This document shows positions 1 through 8,095 of a stretch of 55,123 nt of DNA, one piece after another; position 1 is the first letter of the stretch; every line of letters starts with the position of its first letter. Source of the stretch: Bacillota bacterium (lineage in GTDB: Bacteria > Bacillota > UBA994 > UBA5500); the NCBI GenBank assembly GCA_023436245.1, contig JAEZJZ010000109.1, positions 1-55,123 of the forward strand, written 5' to 3'. A program made the translations under genes and the position numbers. The notes below the pieces were generated by a model. That model was not told where the DNA came from. It was given only the letters and a program-made list of their open reading frames with translations, and made no database searches.

Positions 1-210
1 AACCTGCCAGCCTTGAGGTAGCCGTATTTCTCCAGGAAAAACATCAGTGAGAGCAATGCCGACTCGTTCTTGACTATCTACGGCCGAAATACTGACCCAT
101 TCTTCAGCGGTCTCGGACGGACCTTTCTGACTCATGAAGCAGCGGGGACGAAGCAGCGGGGACGGACCTTTCTGACTCAGGCGAGCAAATCTTTCCTGCG
201 CTTCTGGCAT
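1..210 (-). CDS. Partial gene of unknown function, cut by the left window edge
   Basis: Seventy codons of an open frame run off the window. The ATG at 210 has a GAGGTGG Shine-Dalgarno 9 nt upstream; another in-frame ATG at 252 has none, so 210 is preferred. The protein starts MPEAQERFAR and reaches the edge at LPQGWQV. I do not recognise the family. Residues 12-17 and 27-32 both read SQKGPS because the gene contains a repeat duplicated at a 45-bp spacing, so about 15 codons look like an in-frame insertion between ARLS and ETAEEW. It follows ileS in the same direction after 146 bp and may be cotranscribed. The good ribosome binding site and unbroken frame through the repeat argue for a real gene; the function is open. 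Confidence 0.55.
   Translation of the reverse strand, partial: MPEAQERFARLSQKGPSPLLRPRCFMSQKGPSETAEEWVSISAVDSQERVGIALTDVFPGEIRLPQGWQV
116..179. repeat. REP-like GGACGGACCTTTCTGACTCA repeat, two copies plus a 14-bp tandem
   Basis: GGACCTTTCTGACTCA occurs at 119-134 and again at 164-179, exactly 45 bp apart. Between them GAAGCAGCGGGGAC is tandemly repeated at 136-149 and 150-163. The 45-bp spacing keeps the minus-strand reading frame of the overlapping partial gene open. Confidence 0.75.
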
Positions 211-329
211 GTGTGTCTTCCACCTCAGTAGTCCGCAAGCAGGAAAACCCATATCCGAACAACAGCAAAAGGCCGATCCGGTTGATTTACCGGAGCGGCC
301 TGGCTTCGTTTCGCTTGCGCCGAGCGTGG

Positions 330-347
330 CAGAAAGGTCCGTCCCTT
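330..347. repeat. Third copy of the GGACGGACCTTTCTG repeat, inverted
   Basis: GCAGAAAGGTCCGTCCC here is the reverse complement of the repeat at 116-179. It lies in the gap between the partial gene and ileS, so the two loci form a long-range inverted pair. Confidence 0.6.
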
Positions 348-356
348 TTGCCCCGG

Positions 357-3300
357 CTAGACGCGGGCGGTCTTGACGCCGGTGGGGTGACCGTTCAGAT
401 CCTGTTGTTCCAGGGTCGGGTCGGTCACGCGCTGCACGTCGGCGGCCAGGGTTTCCTGCTTGATGTAGTCTAGGAATGCCTGCACGGCGGCGGCAACGTC
501 GTCGTCGGCATCGTAGCTGATCACGATCTCGTCGGTCAGTTGATAATCGTTCTTCTTGCGCAGTTGCTGCACCTTGGAGACAAACTCCCGGGCGAAACCC
601 TCGTCGATCAGTTCCTGGGTGAGGGTGGTATCCAGGATGACGAAACGCCCATTGGCCATTTCCACGGTGTAGCCTGCGCGAGCAGAGACGGTGATCTCCA
701 GCATTTCCTTGGTCAGTTCCAGTTCGTCAGTTCCGAGGGTGAGCCTGATCGCCTCACCTGCCTCCAGGCGGGGAGCGAGTTCAGCGGCATCGAGCTTGGC
801 CAGAGCGCCGCCGAGCAGCTTGATCTTTGGTCCCAAAATTGGGCCAGCCACCCGGAAGTTTGGCTTCAGTCGGTAGTCCATGTACTCGCTCAGCTTGGTC
901 ACGAACTCGATCTGCTTCACGTTCAGCTCTTCCTCGATCAGCGGAACCAAGCCGTCGCCGAGCAGCTCTGCGTGCTTCCCGTCTACCAGAATCTTCTGCA
1001 GTGGCTGCCGCACTTTGATGCGCACCTGCTCGCGGGCGGCTCGGCCGAGTCCGACTAGGTCGCGGGCGAGGTCCATACGCTCTTCCACCGCGCTGTCGAT
1101 CAGGGACTGATCAGCCACCGGGAAGTCGGCCAGGTGCACGGAAGTGCCCGCAGTCAGGTTGCGGTAGATTTCCTCCGCCAAGAAGGGGGCAAACGGCGCC
1201 ATCAGTCGGCAGACGCCGTGCAGGACCTCATAGGTGGTGCGGTAGACGGCACGCTTGTCATCGTCCAGCTCGGATGCCCAGAACCGCCGTCTGGCCCGTC
1301 GAATGTACCAGTTGGACACATCTTCGATCACGAATTCCTGAATGCGGCGCACGGCCCGGGTCAGGTCATAGGCGATCATCGCCTCACGCACCGCGTTGAC
1401 CAAGCTGTTGTACTTGGAGAGGACCCAACGGTCCAGCTCCGGACGCTCAGCTGCCGGCACTTCAAACTCGCGCGGGTCGAGATTGTCCGTGTTGGCATAG
1501 AGGGTGAAGAAGGTGTAGACGTTGCGCAAGGTGCCGAAGAACTTGCTGTGGGTTTCCTTTACCCCTTCCACGTCAAACCGGGTCGGCACCCAGGACGGTG
1601 ACGCGTGCAACAGATACCAGCGTACGGTGTCCGCACCGTACTGCCGGAACAACTCGAAGGGATCGATCGTGTTGCCGCGCGACTTGGACATCTTCTTTCC
1701 CTCTCTGTCCAGAATCAGGTCATTGACCAGCACCCGTTTGTAGGGTGCTTTGCCAGTGATGAAGGTGGAGATGGCCAACAAGGAATAGAACCAACCACGG
1801 GTCTGATCAAGCCCTTCGCAGATGAAGTCGGCGGGGAACTGCTCTTCAAACAGTTCCTTGTTCTCGAACGGATAGTGATACTGGGCAAAAGGCATGGCTC
1901 CACTGTCAAACCAACAGTCGAGCACATCGGGAACCCTGGTCATCACCCCGCCGCATTGCGGGCAGGTCAGGTGGACATTGTCGATGTAGGGGCGGTGCAG
2001 ATCAAGGTCGGGGTCCACCTGCTCAACCGCCCGTTCCATCAGTTCCTGGCGCGAGCCGACGGAATCGATGTGGCCGCAGTCACAGCGCCAGATGTTGAGC
2101 GGAGTGCCCCAGTAACGGGAACGGGAAATCGCCCAGTCCACCAAATTCTCCAGCCAGTTGCCGAAGCGTTTCTCGCCGACAAAAGGTGGATACCACTCGA
2201 CACTGTTGTTATTCTCGATCAGCTTGTCTTTCAGCTTGGTCATCTCGATATACCAGCCGGGCTTGGCGTAATAGAGCAGGGGGGTGGAGCAACGCCAGCA
2301 GTGCGGGTAGTTGTGCTCCATTTTCTGCTTGCTGTAGAGCTTGCCCTCTGCCGCCAGCCACTTGATGATTTCGACATCGGCGTCCATCACGAACATGCCC
2401 TTCCAGGGGGTGGCAGTGTACTTGCCGGTGCCGTCCACCGGGTTGAGCACAGGCAGGTCATAACGCAGGCCGACCTGATAGTCGTCTTCACCGAAAGCCG
2501 GAGCCATGTGGACGATGCCGGTGCCGTCGGAAGTGGTCACGTAATCGGCCAAGGTGACATAAAAGGCCTTCTTGTCCGGCGTGAGGAAGGGCATCAGTTG
2601 CTCATACTCGACGCCTTCCAGATCCCTGCCCTGCATGCGGTCAATCACCGTGTAGTCCTCGCCCAACACTTTGGCCAGCAGATCTTCGGCCAGAATGTAC
2701 AATCTGCCCTGTTGTTCAGCTTTGGCGTAAGTGATTTCTGGGTGCACGACCAGACCGACGTTGGAGGCCAAGGTCCAAGGAGTGGTGGTCCAGGCCAGGA
2801 AATACTCATTCTCAGTGCCTTTGCGCTGGAAAGGTACGATCACTGTGTTTGACTTGATCTCTTTGTATCCTTGCGCCACCTCATGCGAGGCCAGACCGGT
2901 GCCGCAGCGCGGGCAGTAGGGCAGAATCTTATGCCCCTCATAGAGATACCCAGCCTGGAAGAAGCGGTTGAGCAGCCACCAGACGGACTCGATGTAGTCG
3001 TTGTGAAAGGTGACATACGGGTTCTCCAGGTCCAAGAGATAGCCCATCTGCCGAGTCATGTTTCGGAAGGCCTCTTCGAATGTGAAGACCGATTCCCGAC
3101 ATTGTTCGTTGAAACGCTCGATGCCGTAGTTCTCGATCTCCTGCTTACTGGAGAGCTTTAGTTGCTTCTCCACCTCGATCTCCACTGGCAGACCGTGGGT
3201 GTCCCAGCCTGCCTTCCGCTTCACCTGACGGCCGTTCATCGTCTGATACTTGCAGACGGCATCCTTCAGGGTGCGGGAGATGACGTGATGGATACCGGGG

Positions 3301-3461
3301 CGGCCGTTGGCAGTCGGTGGTCCCTCATAGAAGACGAATGGTTGGTTGCCCTCGCGACTGGTGACCGTCTGCTGCAGCAGATCGATCTCGTCCCAATAGT
3401 TGGAGATGGCTTCCTCGCGCTGCGCGACCGGTTGCTCGGATAACTCTGTGAACCTCTTCAC
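357..3461 (-). CDS. ileS: Isoleucine--tRNA ligase, type 2 (IleRS2), with GXHH in place of HXGH
   Basis: Charges tRNA-Ile with isoleucine in the cytoplasm. The 1034-residue length, Rossmann-fold catalytic core, editing domain (residues about 200-400), KMSKS loop (KKMSKSRGN, about residue 600) and anticodon-binding C-terminal half identify isoleucyl-tRNA synthetase. The length and absence of a C-terminal zinc finger fit the type-2, eukaryote-like form, which is known for mupirocin tolerance. The first class I signature is unusual: residues 56-59 read G-I-H-H (ANGRPGIHHV) where the canonical order is H-x-G-H. The same swap has been reported in some IleRS2 enzymes with extreme mupirocin resistance. 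Expression is controlled by the T-box leader directly upstream. ATG start at 3461. Confidence 0.97.
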   Translation of the reverse strand: MKRFTELSEQPVAQREEAISNYWDEIDLLQQTVTSREGNQPFVFYEGPPTANGRPGIHHVISRTLKDAVCKYQTMNGRQVKRKAGWDTHGLPVEIEVEKQLKLSSKQEIENYGIERFNEQCRESVFTFEEAFRNMTRQMGYLLDLENPYVTFHNDYIESVWWLLNRFFQAGYLYEGHKILPYCPRCGTGLASHEVAQGYKEIKSNTVIVPFQRKGTENEYFLAWTTTPWTLASNVGLVVHPEITYAKAEQQGRLYILAEDLLAKVLGEDYTVIDRMQGRDLEGVEYEQLMPFLTPDKKAFYVTLADYVTTSDGTGIVHMAPAFGEDDYQVGLRYDLPVLNPVDGTGKYTATPWKGMFVMDADVEIIKWLAAEGKLYSKQKMEHNYPHCWRCSTPLLYYAKPGWYIEMTKLKDKLIENNNSVEWYPPFVGEKRFGNWLENLVDWAISRSRYWGTPLNIWRCDCGHIDSVGSRQELMERAVEQVDPDLDLHRPYIDNVHLTCPQCGGVMTRVPDVLDCWFDSGAMPFAQYHYPFENKELFEEQFPADFICEGLDQTRGWFYSLLAISTFITGKAPYKRVLVNDLILDREGKKMSKSRGNTIDPFELFRQYGADTVRWYLLHASPSWVPTRFDVEGVKETHSKFFGTLRNVYTFFTLYANTDNLDPREFEVPAAERPELDRWVLSKYNSLVNAVREAMIAYDLTRAVRRIQEFVIEDVSNWYIRRARRRFWASELDDDKRAVYRTTYEVLHGVCRLMAPFAPFLAEEIYRNLTAGTSVHLADFPVADQSLIDSAVEERMDLARDLVGLGRAAREQVRIKVRQPLQKILVDGKHAELLGDGLVPLIEEELNVKQIEFVTKLSEYMDYRLKPNFRVAGPILGPKIKLLGGALAKLDAAELAPRLEAGEAIRLTLGTDELELTKEMLEITVSARAGYTVEMANGRFVILDTTLTQELIDEGFAREFVSKVQQLRKKNDYQLTDEIVISYDADDDVAAAVQAFLDYIKQETLAADVQRVTDPTLEQQDLNGHPTGVKTARV

Positions 3462-3474
3462 GCTAAATCACCTG

Positions 3475-3747
3475 CTCCTTCCTCTTGCTTGAATAATAAA
3501 AGCGTCCCTGGGATAAACCCAGGGACGCCGAGAATTGCGCGGTACCACCCTGCTTACAGGAGCAAGCTCCTGTCGCTCATGCGGCAAATAACGCTTGCCT
3601 TGCGGATCCGCCTTACTGCAGTTTCGGGCGGTCAACTCCGGGGCGATCTTCACGTCAGGAGACAATCGCAACCTTGCACCGTGCGGTCGCGTCTCTGCAA
3701 ATGCCTTACCCTAGCTACTCTCCCCATCATCGCCATAGAATGCTATT
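3475..3747 (-). promoter_or_regulatory. T-box riboswitch leader of ileS
   Basis: The minus strand carries the T-box core AGGGTGGTACCGCG at 3538-3551, which pairs with the NCCA end of uncharged tRNA, followed by an intrinsic terminator. In stem I the segment GGGGAGAGUA pairs with UCUCC and leaves AUUG in the specifier-loop position, giving a probable isoleucine specifier AUU at 3664-3666; the outer helix GGCGAU/AUCGCC closes the stem. Uncharged tRNA-Ile should stabilise the antiterminator and allow ileS transcription. The specifier assignment is by hand folding and is less certain than the T-box itself. Confidence 0.93.
3492..3528 (-). terminator. Intrinsic terminator of the ileS T-box
   Basis: An 11-bp perfect stem, GCGTCCCTGGG with CCCAGGGACGC (arms 3502-3512 and 3518-3528) and a 5-nt loop, is followed on the minus strand by TTTTATTATT. 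It competes with the T-box antiterminator. Confidence 0.93.
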
Positions 3748-3753
3748 AGGGGT

Positions 3754-3782
3754 ATGATAAACAAACCGCGGCGGAGAGTCAA
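3754..3782 (-). promoter_or_regulatory. Sigma-A-type promoter of ileS
   Basis: The minus strand shows TTGACT (3777-3782), a 17-bp spacer and TATCAT (3754-3759), about 7 bp upstream of the inferred start of the T-box leader. Confidence 0.7.
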
Positions 3783-3872
3783 GCGCAAGCGAAAAACTCA
3801 TAACCTGACTTATGCCGAATCGCCTTAGGTTCTTGCCCGATCCGGCTGACTGCGCACCACCTGCGGCTGAAG

Positions 3873-5036
3873 TCAACTGTCCTGTGCGCTCGCCTGGCGA
3901 ACCAAGTCCAAACCAGTCTTCTTTGTCAGTTTGTGCTGGTACATCAGCCTATCCAACTGCATCAAGAACTGGTCCGCACTCTGCAGGGTGTCTGCCGGGT
4001 AGACTGCCGCTCCTGTGCTTACTCGCAGTCCACACGGTGCCTGGGCAAACTGGCGATCAGCCTCCAGTTGTCGGTGAAAGCCATTCACCAGAGCTTCCAG
4101 TTGATCGGCATCGTTCAGTGTAAGCAGGACCACAAACTCATCCCCAGCGTATCTGGCCACGAAGGCGCCCCGGAAGTAGCGGGTCAAGGCTCGTGCTGCG
4201 GCCTCAATGGCCCGATCTCCCGCCAAGTGCCCATGAACGTCGTTTATTTGCTTGAAGTCATCTATATCCAGCATGATGCCGGCGAGTCGCCGCCGGCGTT
4301 GCGGATGCTTGAGCACGGTCTCCAGGTAGTAGTCGAGATGTCTTCGGTTGTGCAGCCCAGTCAGGTAGTCGGTGGTGATGATCTGGTTCTGTGTGGCCGT
4401 ATAGACGATTAGCATTGAGAGACTGACCCCGGCCCAGACCAAGCCCAGACCGTAATACCTAACCTGCAGGTAGAAGCCAATCACGGGCGGCAACAGAGAG
4501 AATAGCAAGGGTATCCCTTCGCGTTGCTCCAGCTTGCTCCAGTTGCGGATCAACAGCAGCGCATCATAGATCAAGAGGGCAATGAAGACGATGATGACGA
4601 CCGGCGCCAAGCTGCCGCGGTGGTAGTGGTTGGCGGAGTCAAGGTAGAAGTAGAACCCGTTCAGAGGGCTACAAAGAGCGAGCAAGGCGTGCAGCGCCCC
4701 GATGCTGGACAGCAGCAACGCTTGCCGCTTGAAGCGACCCAAGTCTCTGTGAATCCTCAAATCCAGGTAGAGCGTCCAAGCCAGCGGGGGCACGCCGTTG
4801 CACGCGAGCAGTAGTCCATTGGCTAGTGTACCCATCAGTCGGGAAGTCTGTCCGGGCTGGCCGTCGAATGCCCAACTGAGCGCCTCCATGCTGATGGCGA
4901 ACATGGTTGAGAGAATCATCAGCTTCAATAGGCGCCTTGGCAGAAAGCCATCCTGCCTGGAGATCAGCTGGACGAAGAGTACCAGTAACATTAGAAAGGA
5001 AAGTATATACACCTGTAAGCGAATCAGCAGGTCCAC
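3873..5036 (-). CDS. Membrane diguanylate cyclase with AGDEF active site
   Basis: Makes cyclic di-GMP from two GTP. The N-terminal 210 residues hold about six or seven hydrophobic membrane spans (a 7TM-like sensor with no recognised ligand). The C-terminal 170 residues are a GGDEF domain: TDYLTGLHNRR opening, MLDIDDFKQIND nucleotide and metal loop, and the signature RYAGDEF. AGDEF is a tolerated variant, so activity is probable. The inhibitory I-site is degenerate: RGAF is found where RxxD is expected, so product inhibition may be weak. It stands alone between the T-box of ileS and a divergent repeat-rich gap. One of four GGDEF proteins in the window. Confidence 0.92.
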   Translation of the reverse strand: MDLLIRLQVYILSFLMLLVLFVQLISRQDGFLPRRLLKLMILSTMFAISMEALSWAFDGQPGQTSRLMGTLANGLLLACNGVPPLAWTLYLDLRIHRDLGRFKRQALLLSSIGALHALLALCSPLNGFYFYLDSANHYHRGSLAPVVIIVFIALLIYDALLLIRNWSKLEQREGIPLLFSLLPPVIGFYLQVRYYGLGLVWAGVSLSMLIVYTATQNQIITTDYLTGLHNRRHLDYYLETVLKHPQRRRRLAGIMLDIDDFKQINDVHGHLAGDRAIEAAARALTRYFRGAFVARYAGDEFVVLLTLNDADQLEALVNGFHRQLEADRQFAQAPCGLRVSTGAAVYPADTLQSADQFLMQLDRLMYQHKLTKKTGLDLVRQASAQDS

Positions 5037-5119
5037 GATCCCACCCCCTGACGTCCGCCTTCGCTGAGTTCCGGGGCCGAACGGATGCTCACAGCCGGAA
5101 ATCGGCAGATCGTCCCCCC

Positions 5120-5128
5120 ATTATAGCA
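5120..5128 (-). promoter_or_regulatory. Extended -10 promoter of the AGDEF cyclase gene
   Basis: The minus strand reads TGCTATAAT, a consensus -10 hexamer with the TGn extension, about 85 bp before the start codon. No convincing -35 box was seen. Confidence 0.5.
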
Positions 5129-5221
5129 TTGGCTTGGGCGGAAAAGATACCCAGTTTGGTATATCTGATTCGTCGCAGGCGAGAGCGCTCAGAAAACCGC
5201 CTTTTCCCCTACTGTGGCTCC

Positions 5222-5319
5222 CGTAGCATGCGAAGTCGTTCAGCAGGTCCGACTTTATTGGTTTGTGGCACCACCGCATACTCTGGCGCCGAGATTCGCT
5301 CGGCATGCCGAGCCTCTAC
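5222..5319. repeat. Composite GTAG-type REP element
   Basis: The minus strand contains GTAGAGGCTCGGCATGCCGAGC (5298-5319), a palindrome centred on GGCATGCC and headed by GTAG. The preceding 80 bp resemble the composite at 35913-36018 (shared TTCAG/AAG-GTCCGA and CACCACNGCATAC blocks), so this is a degraded multi-hairpin element. It fills most of the gap 5037-5333, in which no gene was seen. Confidence 0.6.
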
Positions 5320-5333
5320 ACAGGAGAACTTGA

Positions 5334-5861
5334 TCAGTTCAGCAGACTCCGTCTGTTCACGTCAAGCGTCTGTGAGGTGAGGTGAATGATAGTCTCTTCA
5401 GCGGCCGAGAGAACTCCGGCCAGGCAGACTGCCCATAGGAAAGCTGTCTGTCCGTTCAGCACGAATAAGGGAGCAACGAACAGCAGCCCGCCCGTGAGTT
5501 TGTTTCCCCGGGTGTGCAGAATGGCGAATGTGCGGTACTTGTGCGCGACCAAGACGATATTGGCGCAACGAATCAGGATGATCACGAGCACTGGCGGCAG
5601 GAAGACCAGGGTCTTGTCGCCCAACCAGGAAACGAGTGAAAGGGCAATTACCGCAAATAGCAGCAGGTCCGCGATCGAGTCGAGTCTGGCGCCGAGAGCA
5701 CTGCAGCTTCTGGTTCTGCGTGCAACATAGCCATCCAGCGCATCTGTCAATCCGCAAATCAGATAGAGTAGCAAAAAGAGTGGTGGGTTCCCAAGGACCA
5801 GGAACAGTGCGGGTGACAGGAGAATTCTGCTGATGGTAATCAGGTTTGCGGCATGTCTCAC
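5334..5861 (-). CDS. CDP-alcohol phosphatidyltransferase family protein
   Basis: Integral membrane enzyme of the family that moves a phosphatidyl group from CDP-diacylglycerol to an alcohol (PgsA, PssA and relatives). The signature D-x2-D-G-x2-A-R-x8-G-x3-D-x3-D is intact (TDALDGYVARR ... LGARLDSIAD), with several hydrophobic segments around it. At about 175 residues it matches small family members. A longer frame begins at 5924, but the GTG at 5861 has an AAAGGGGGG Shine-Dalgarno 9 nt upstream and starts just before the first helix, so it is preferred. The acceptor alcohol cannot be told from the sequence; phosphatidylglycerophosphate synthesis is possible but unproven. Confidence 0.88.
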   Translation of the reverse strand: MRHAANLITISRILLSPALFLVLGNPPLFLLLYLICGLTDALDGYVARRTRSCSALGARLDSIADLLLFAVIALSLVSWLGDKTLVFLPPVLVIILIRCANIVLVAHKYRTFAILHTRGNKLTGGLLFVAPLFVLNGQTAFLWAVCLAGVLSAAEETIIHLTSQTLDVNRRSLLN

Positions 5862-5989
5862 ATCTGTTCGCCCCCCCTTTGCGGATGAACTGTTAACGCC
5901 GCATCGTGCGGCCGGCTGCTCCACGTAAGAGAACCCAAACCCTGGCTCAGTAAGGTAGGCTAGGCAATGAGCACTCTAAGGAGGTTGAT

Positions 5990-6367
5990 ATGATGCAATC
6001 AAAGTTAGTCCAGGAAATGCTCAGCAAACCGCGATGGGCAGTGGTTGGGGTTTCTCCGCAGCCAGAGCGAGTCTCCCACCGCATCTTCCAGACATTGCGC
6101 GCACACGGATATCAGGTTTATGCCGTCAACCCAAGGTACGACGAAATCGAGCCCGGGGTCAAGTGCTATCCTTCCTTGGAAGAATTGCCCGAGGTTCCGG
6201 ACTGCGTGGACTTCGTTGTCAACCCAACTGTGACCCTGCAGACTTTGCAGCAGCTGAACCCGCTGGAGACTCCCTATGTTTGGTTTCAGCCTGGATCATA
6301 CGACGATGCAGTCATCGCATACGCTGAGGGTCGGGATTCCAGGCAGTGCATCAGTCGCACTGCGTGA
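5990..6367 (+). CDS. CoA-binding (YccU-like) protein, possibly frameshifted near its end
   Basis: Small Rossmann-fold protein of the CoA_binding_2 family, whose cellular role is not well defined. The glycine-rich start AVVGVSPQPERVSHRIF, the strand YAVNPRYDEIEPGVKCYPSLEELP and the VWFQPGSYDD segment are family hallmarks. An AAGGAGG ribosome binding site lies 7 nt before the ATG. The last 14 residues in frame (GRDSRQCISRTA) do not resemble the family, whereas skipping one base in AGGGTCGGG at about 6331-6339 restores a family-like AE-VGIPGSASVAL continuation open to 6485. This could be a genuine single-base insertion or a sequencing indel. Confidence 0.8.
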   Translation: MMQSKLVQEMLSKPRWAVVGVSPQPERVSHRIFQTLRAHGYQVYAVNPRYDEIEPGVKCYPSLEELPEVPDCVDFVVNPTVTLQTLQQLNPLETPYVWFQPGSYDDAVIAYAEGRDSRQCISRTA

Positions 6368-6503
6368 TGGCCGAGGTCAATCGATGAAACTCACGGGGCC
6401 GGGGCAGTTGCCTCGCCCTTTTTGTGTGGGTGTGCGGATTCTCCAGCCCAGAGGAGTAGAAATATCAAAGGACAGCGCTCCTTGAATGTGGAAATAAGCT
6501 ACA

Positions 6504-7430
6504 TTGGTTTTCTCGAATACCGGTGCCGGGATTGCAGAGTATCAGGCTGAAAGGATGTGTCTTGTAACTGTGAGCGATACAGCTGTTGCTCAGAACAATG
6601 GAAAGTGCGTGGAGATGACCCCAGGGGCCAATCTATACGCTATTGCGGGCGCATCGGTCTTTGTGGCCAATGTGGAAATTGCTTTTCCGGCAATCCAGCA
6701 TCGTCATGAAGATTATGAGTTCATGCTCCCGCTGACTCAGGATGTACCCTGTCATGTGGGGGACAGCATCATCATGATGGAAAAGCAGAAGTTTTTCCCT
6801 TTTAACCCGTGGCAACCACATGGGGTTGCGGAAGAAACCCGAATAGACAAACTGGTTTGCATCCAGTGTGAGAAGCGGTTTCTGCAGAATTTGGCTATGC
6901 AGGCCTTTGGACTGATCGATGTGGTCTTCACCAATGCCAGCTTTGATCCCGGAAACAGTTTGCGATTGCTGCTAGGGCTGTTTGTGGACGAAAGCATAGC
7001 TCGACAAGCCGGAAGTGACCTACTGAGGGCAGGGCTGATGCAATCGATGGTGATAGAGTTACTTCGGCAGTCCCGCAGTAATCTTCAGAGCTCAGAGGCG
7101 GCTGGAAACGATCAGGCCATGATTGGACGGGCGATCGACTTCTTCCAGGAGCAGTACATGCTCGCAGTCTCGCTGGAAGACGCTGCAGCGGCGGCTGACA
7201 TGAGCATGTCCCACTTCATTCGGGCATTCAAAGCCACCACCGGAATGACACCCCATGCCTATCTGACCAACTTGCGTATTGCCAAGGCGTCGGAACAGCT
7301 GCGACTCAGGGAGTCGAGTATCACGGAGGTGGCCTTGGCTTGTGGCTTCTCCAGCCCAGGGCACTTTTCTACGGTCTTCCGCCGCATCGTTGGCGTATCG
7401 CCCAGCGAATACAGAAAGGCATTGCTTTAG
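6504..7430 (+). CDS. AraC-family transcriptional regulator with cupin sensor domain
   Basis: DNA-binding regulator. The N-terminal part contains a cupin-like sensor (PAIQHRHEDYEFMLPL, with the H-x-H-x-E pattern), and the C-terminal 100 residues hold the double helix-turn-helix of AraC/XylS proteins (SLEDAAAAADMSMSHFIRAF and ITEVALACGFSSPGHFSTVFRR). The start is uncertain: 6504 is a TTG with a poor ribosome binding site; in-frame ATGs at 6555 and 6615 are alternatives that keep the cupin. The RidA gene follows in the same direction, with an inverted repeat between them, so it may regulate RidA or itself. The effector is unknown. Confidence 0.88.
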   Translation: MVFSNTGAGIAEYQAERMCLVTVSDTAVAQNNGKCVEMTPGANLYAIAGASVFVANVEIAFPAIQHRHEDYEFMLPLTQDVPCHVGDSIIMMEKQKFFPFNPWQPHGVAEETRIDKLVCIQCEKRFLQNLAMQAFGLIDVVFTNASFDPGNSLRLLLGLFVDESIARQAGSDLLRAGLMQSMVIELLRQSRSNLQSSEAAGNDQAMIGRAIDFFQEQYMLAVSLEDAAAAADMSMSHFIRAFKATTGMTPHAYLTNLRIAKASEQLRLRESSITEVALACGFSSPGHFSTVFRRIVGVSPSEYRKALL

Positions 7431-7457
7431 CTCCGCTCCTGCGGAGCTCTTCTGTTA
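7429..7457 (+). terminator. Terminator after the AraC regulator
   Basis: AGCTCCGC-TCCT-GCGGAGCT (7429-7448) is a perfect 8-bp hairpin followed by CTTCTGTT; it overlaps the stop codon. Confidence 0.6.
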
Positions 7458-7502
7458 ATGTGGCACGACCTCAAGATTGAGGAATACCCCGCATACTCAA
7501 GA

Positions 7503-7528
7503 AAATGCGACAGACAGTTGTCGCATTT
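7503..7528. promoter_or_regulatory. Inverted repeat upstream of ridA-like gene, candidate operator
   Basis: AAATGCGACA and TGTCGCATTT form 10-bp perfect arms with a 6-bp spacer, between the AraC gene and the RidA gene. There is no poly-T tail, so an operator or leader hairpin is more likely than a terminator. Confidence 0.45.
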
Positions 7529-7596
7529 GGATCGATACACTGGAAGCACAGTCGGCCGCAGTGCCGATAAGTCTAGCGACAGGGGATGTGAAAGCA

Positions 7597-7968
7597 ATGA
7601 AGCAGTTGGTGAGGCATGAGCTAAACGAAGAGAACGCGTTTTCCGGCTGCATCGAGGCCGGCGACTACGTCTTTCTCAGTTTCTGCGTGGGAAATGTCGG
7701 CGAATCAGTGGAGCGGCAGGTAGAAGGGGCACTCGATCAGATGAGTCGCCGCCTGGCCAAGCTCAATCTCGGCCTCGAATCCGTGGTCAAGGTGGATGTG
7801 TTGCTGCGAGATGTCTGGGACATTCCGGTGATGGAAGAGGTGTTCCGCCGCCGATTCCGGGGTAACTACCCGGCGCGGAAGACGATTTCCACCGAGTTTG
7901 CGCATGTCGGCGGACCGCAAGGTTTGAAAGTACAGCTCGATGGGATAGCGTACAGAAGGCCAGAATAG
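7597..7968 (+). CDS. RidA/YjgF/UK114-family protein
   Basis: Members hydrolyse reactive enamine/imine intermediates released by PLP enzymes or have related small-molecule roles. The 123-residue product from the ATG at 7597 has the family size; the longer frame from 7477 adds 40 non-homologous residues. The conserved arginine region appears as YPARKTISTEFAHVGGPQGLKVQLD, and the early strand YVFLSFCVGNVG replaces the usual LYVSGQVG, so this is a divergent paralogue rather than canonical RidA. A GGGGA ribosome binding site lies 11 nt upstream. It is immediately downstream of the AraC regulator and ends at a REP hairpin followed by T5 that can serve as its terminator. Confidence 0.88.
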   Translation: MKQLVRHELNEENAFSGCIEAGDYVFLSFCVGNVGESVERQVEGALDQMSRRLAKLNLGLESVVKVDVLLRDVWDIPVMEEVFRRRFRGNYPARKTISTEFAHVGGPQGLKVQLDGIAYRRPE

Positions 7969-7994
7969 CGCTCTAGCGATCAGCGCCGCGCTCC

Positions 7995-8023
7995 TGGAAC
8001 GGGGGGACAGTCCCCTCGTTCCA
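7995..8023. repeat. REP family A, copy 1 (left flank of transposase)
   Basis: Palindrome TGGAACGGGGGGAC-A-GTCCCCTCGTTCCA, 14-bp stem with one G-T wobble, followed by TTTTT. Probable substrate of the adjacent transposase and probable terminator of the RidA-like gene. Confidence 0.85.
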
Positions 8024-8095
8024 TTTTTCCCTTTCAGCGCAGCAGGATTTGCCAATCTTATTGGCGAACACTTGTTTGAAGGGAGAGGAGAATCT

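Noticed and set aside
1605..2852. 415-codon plus-strand frame
   Set aside because: Lies wholly inside ileS on the other strand; no ribosome binding site or recognisable domain. Antisense shadow of a GC-rich gene.
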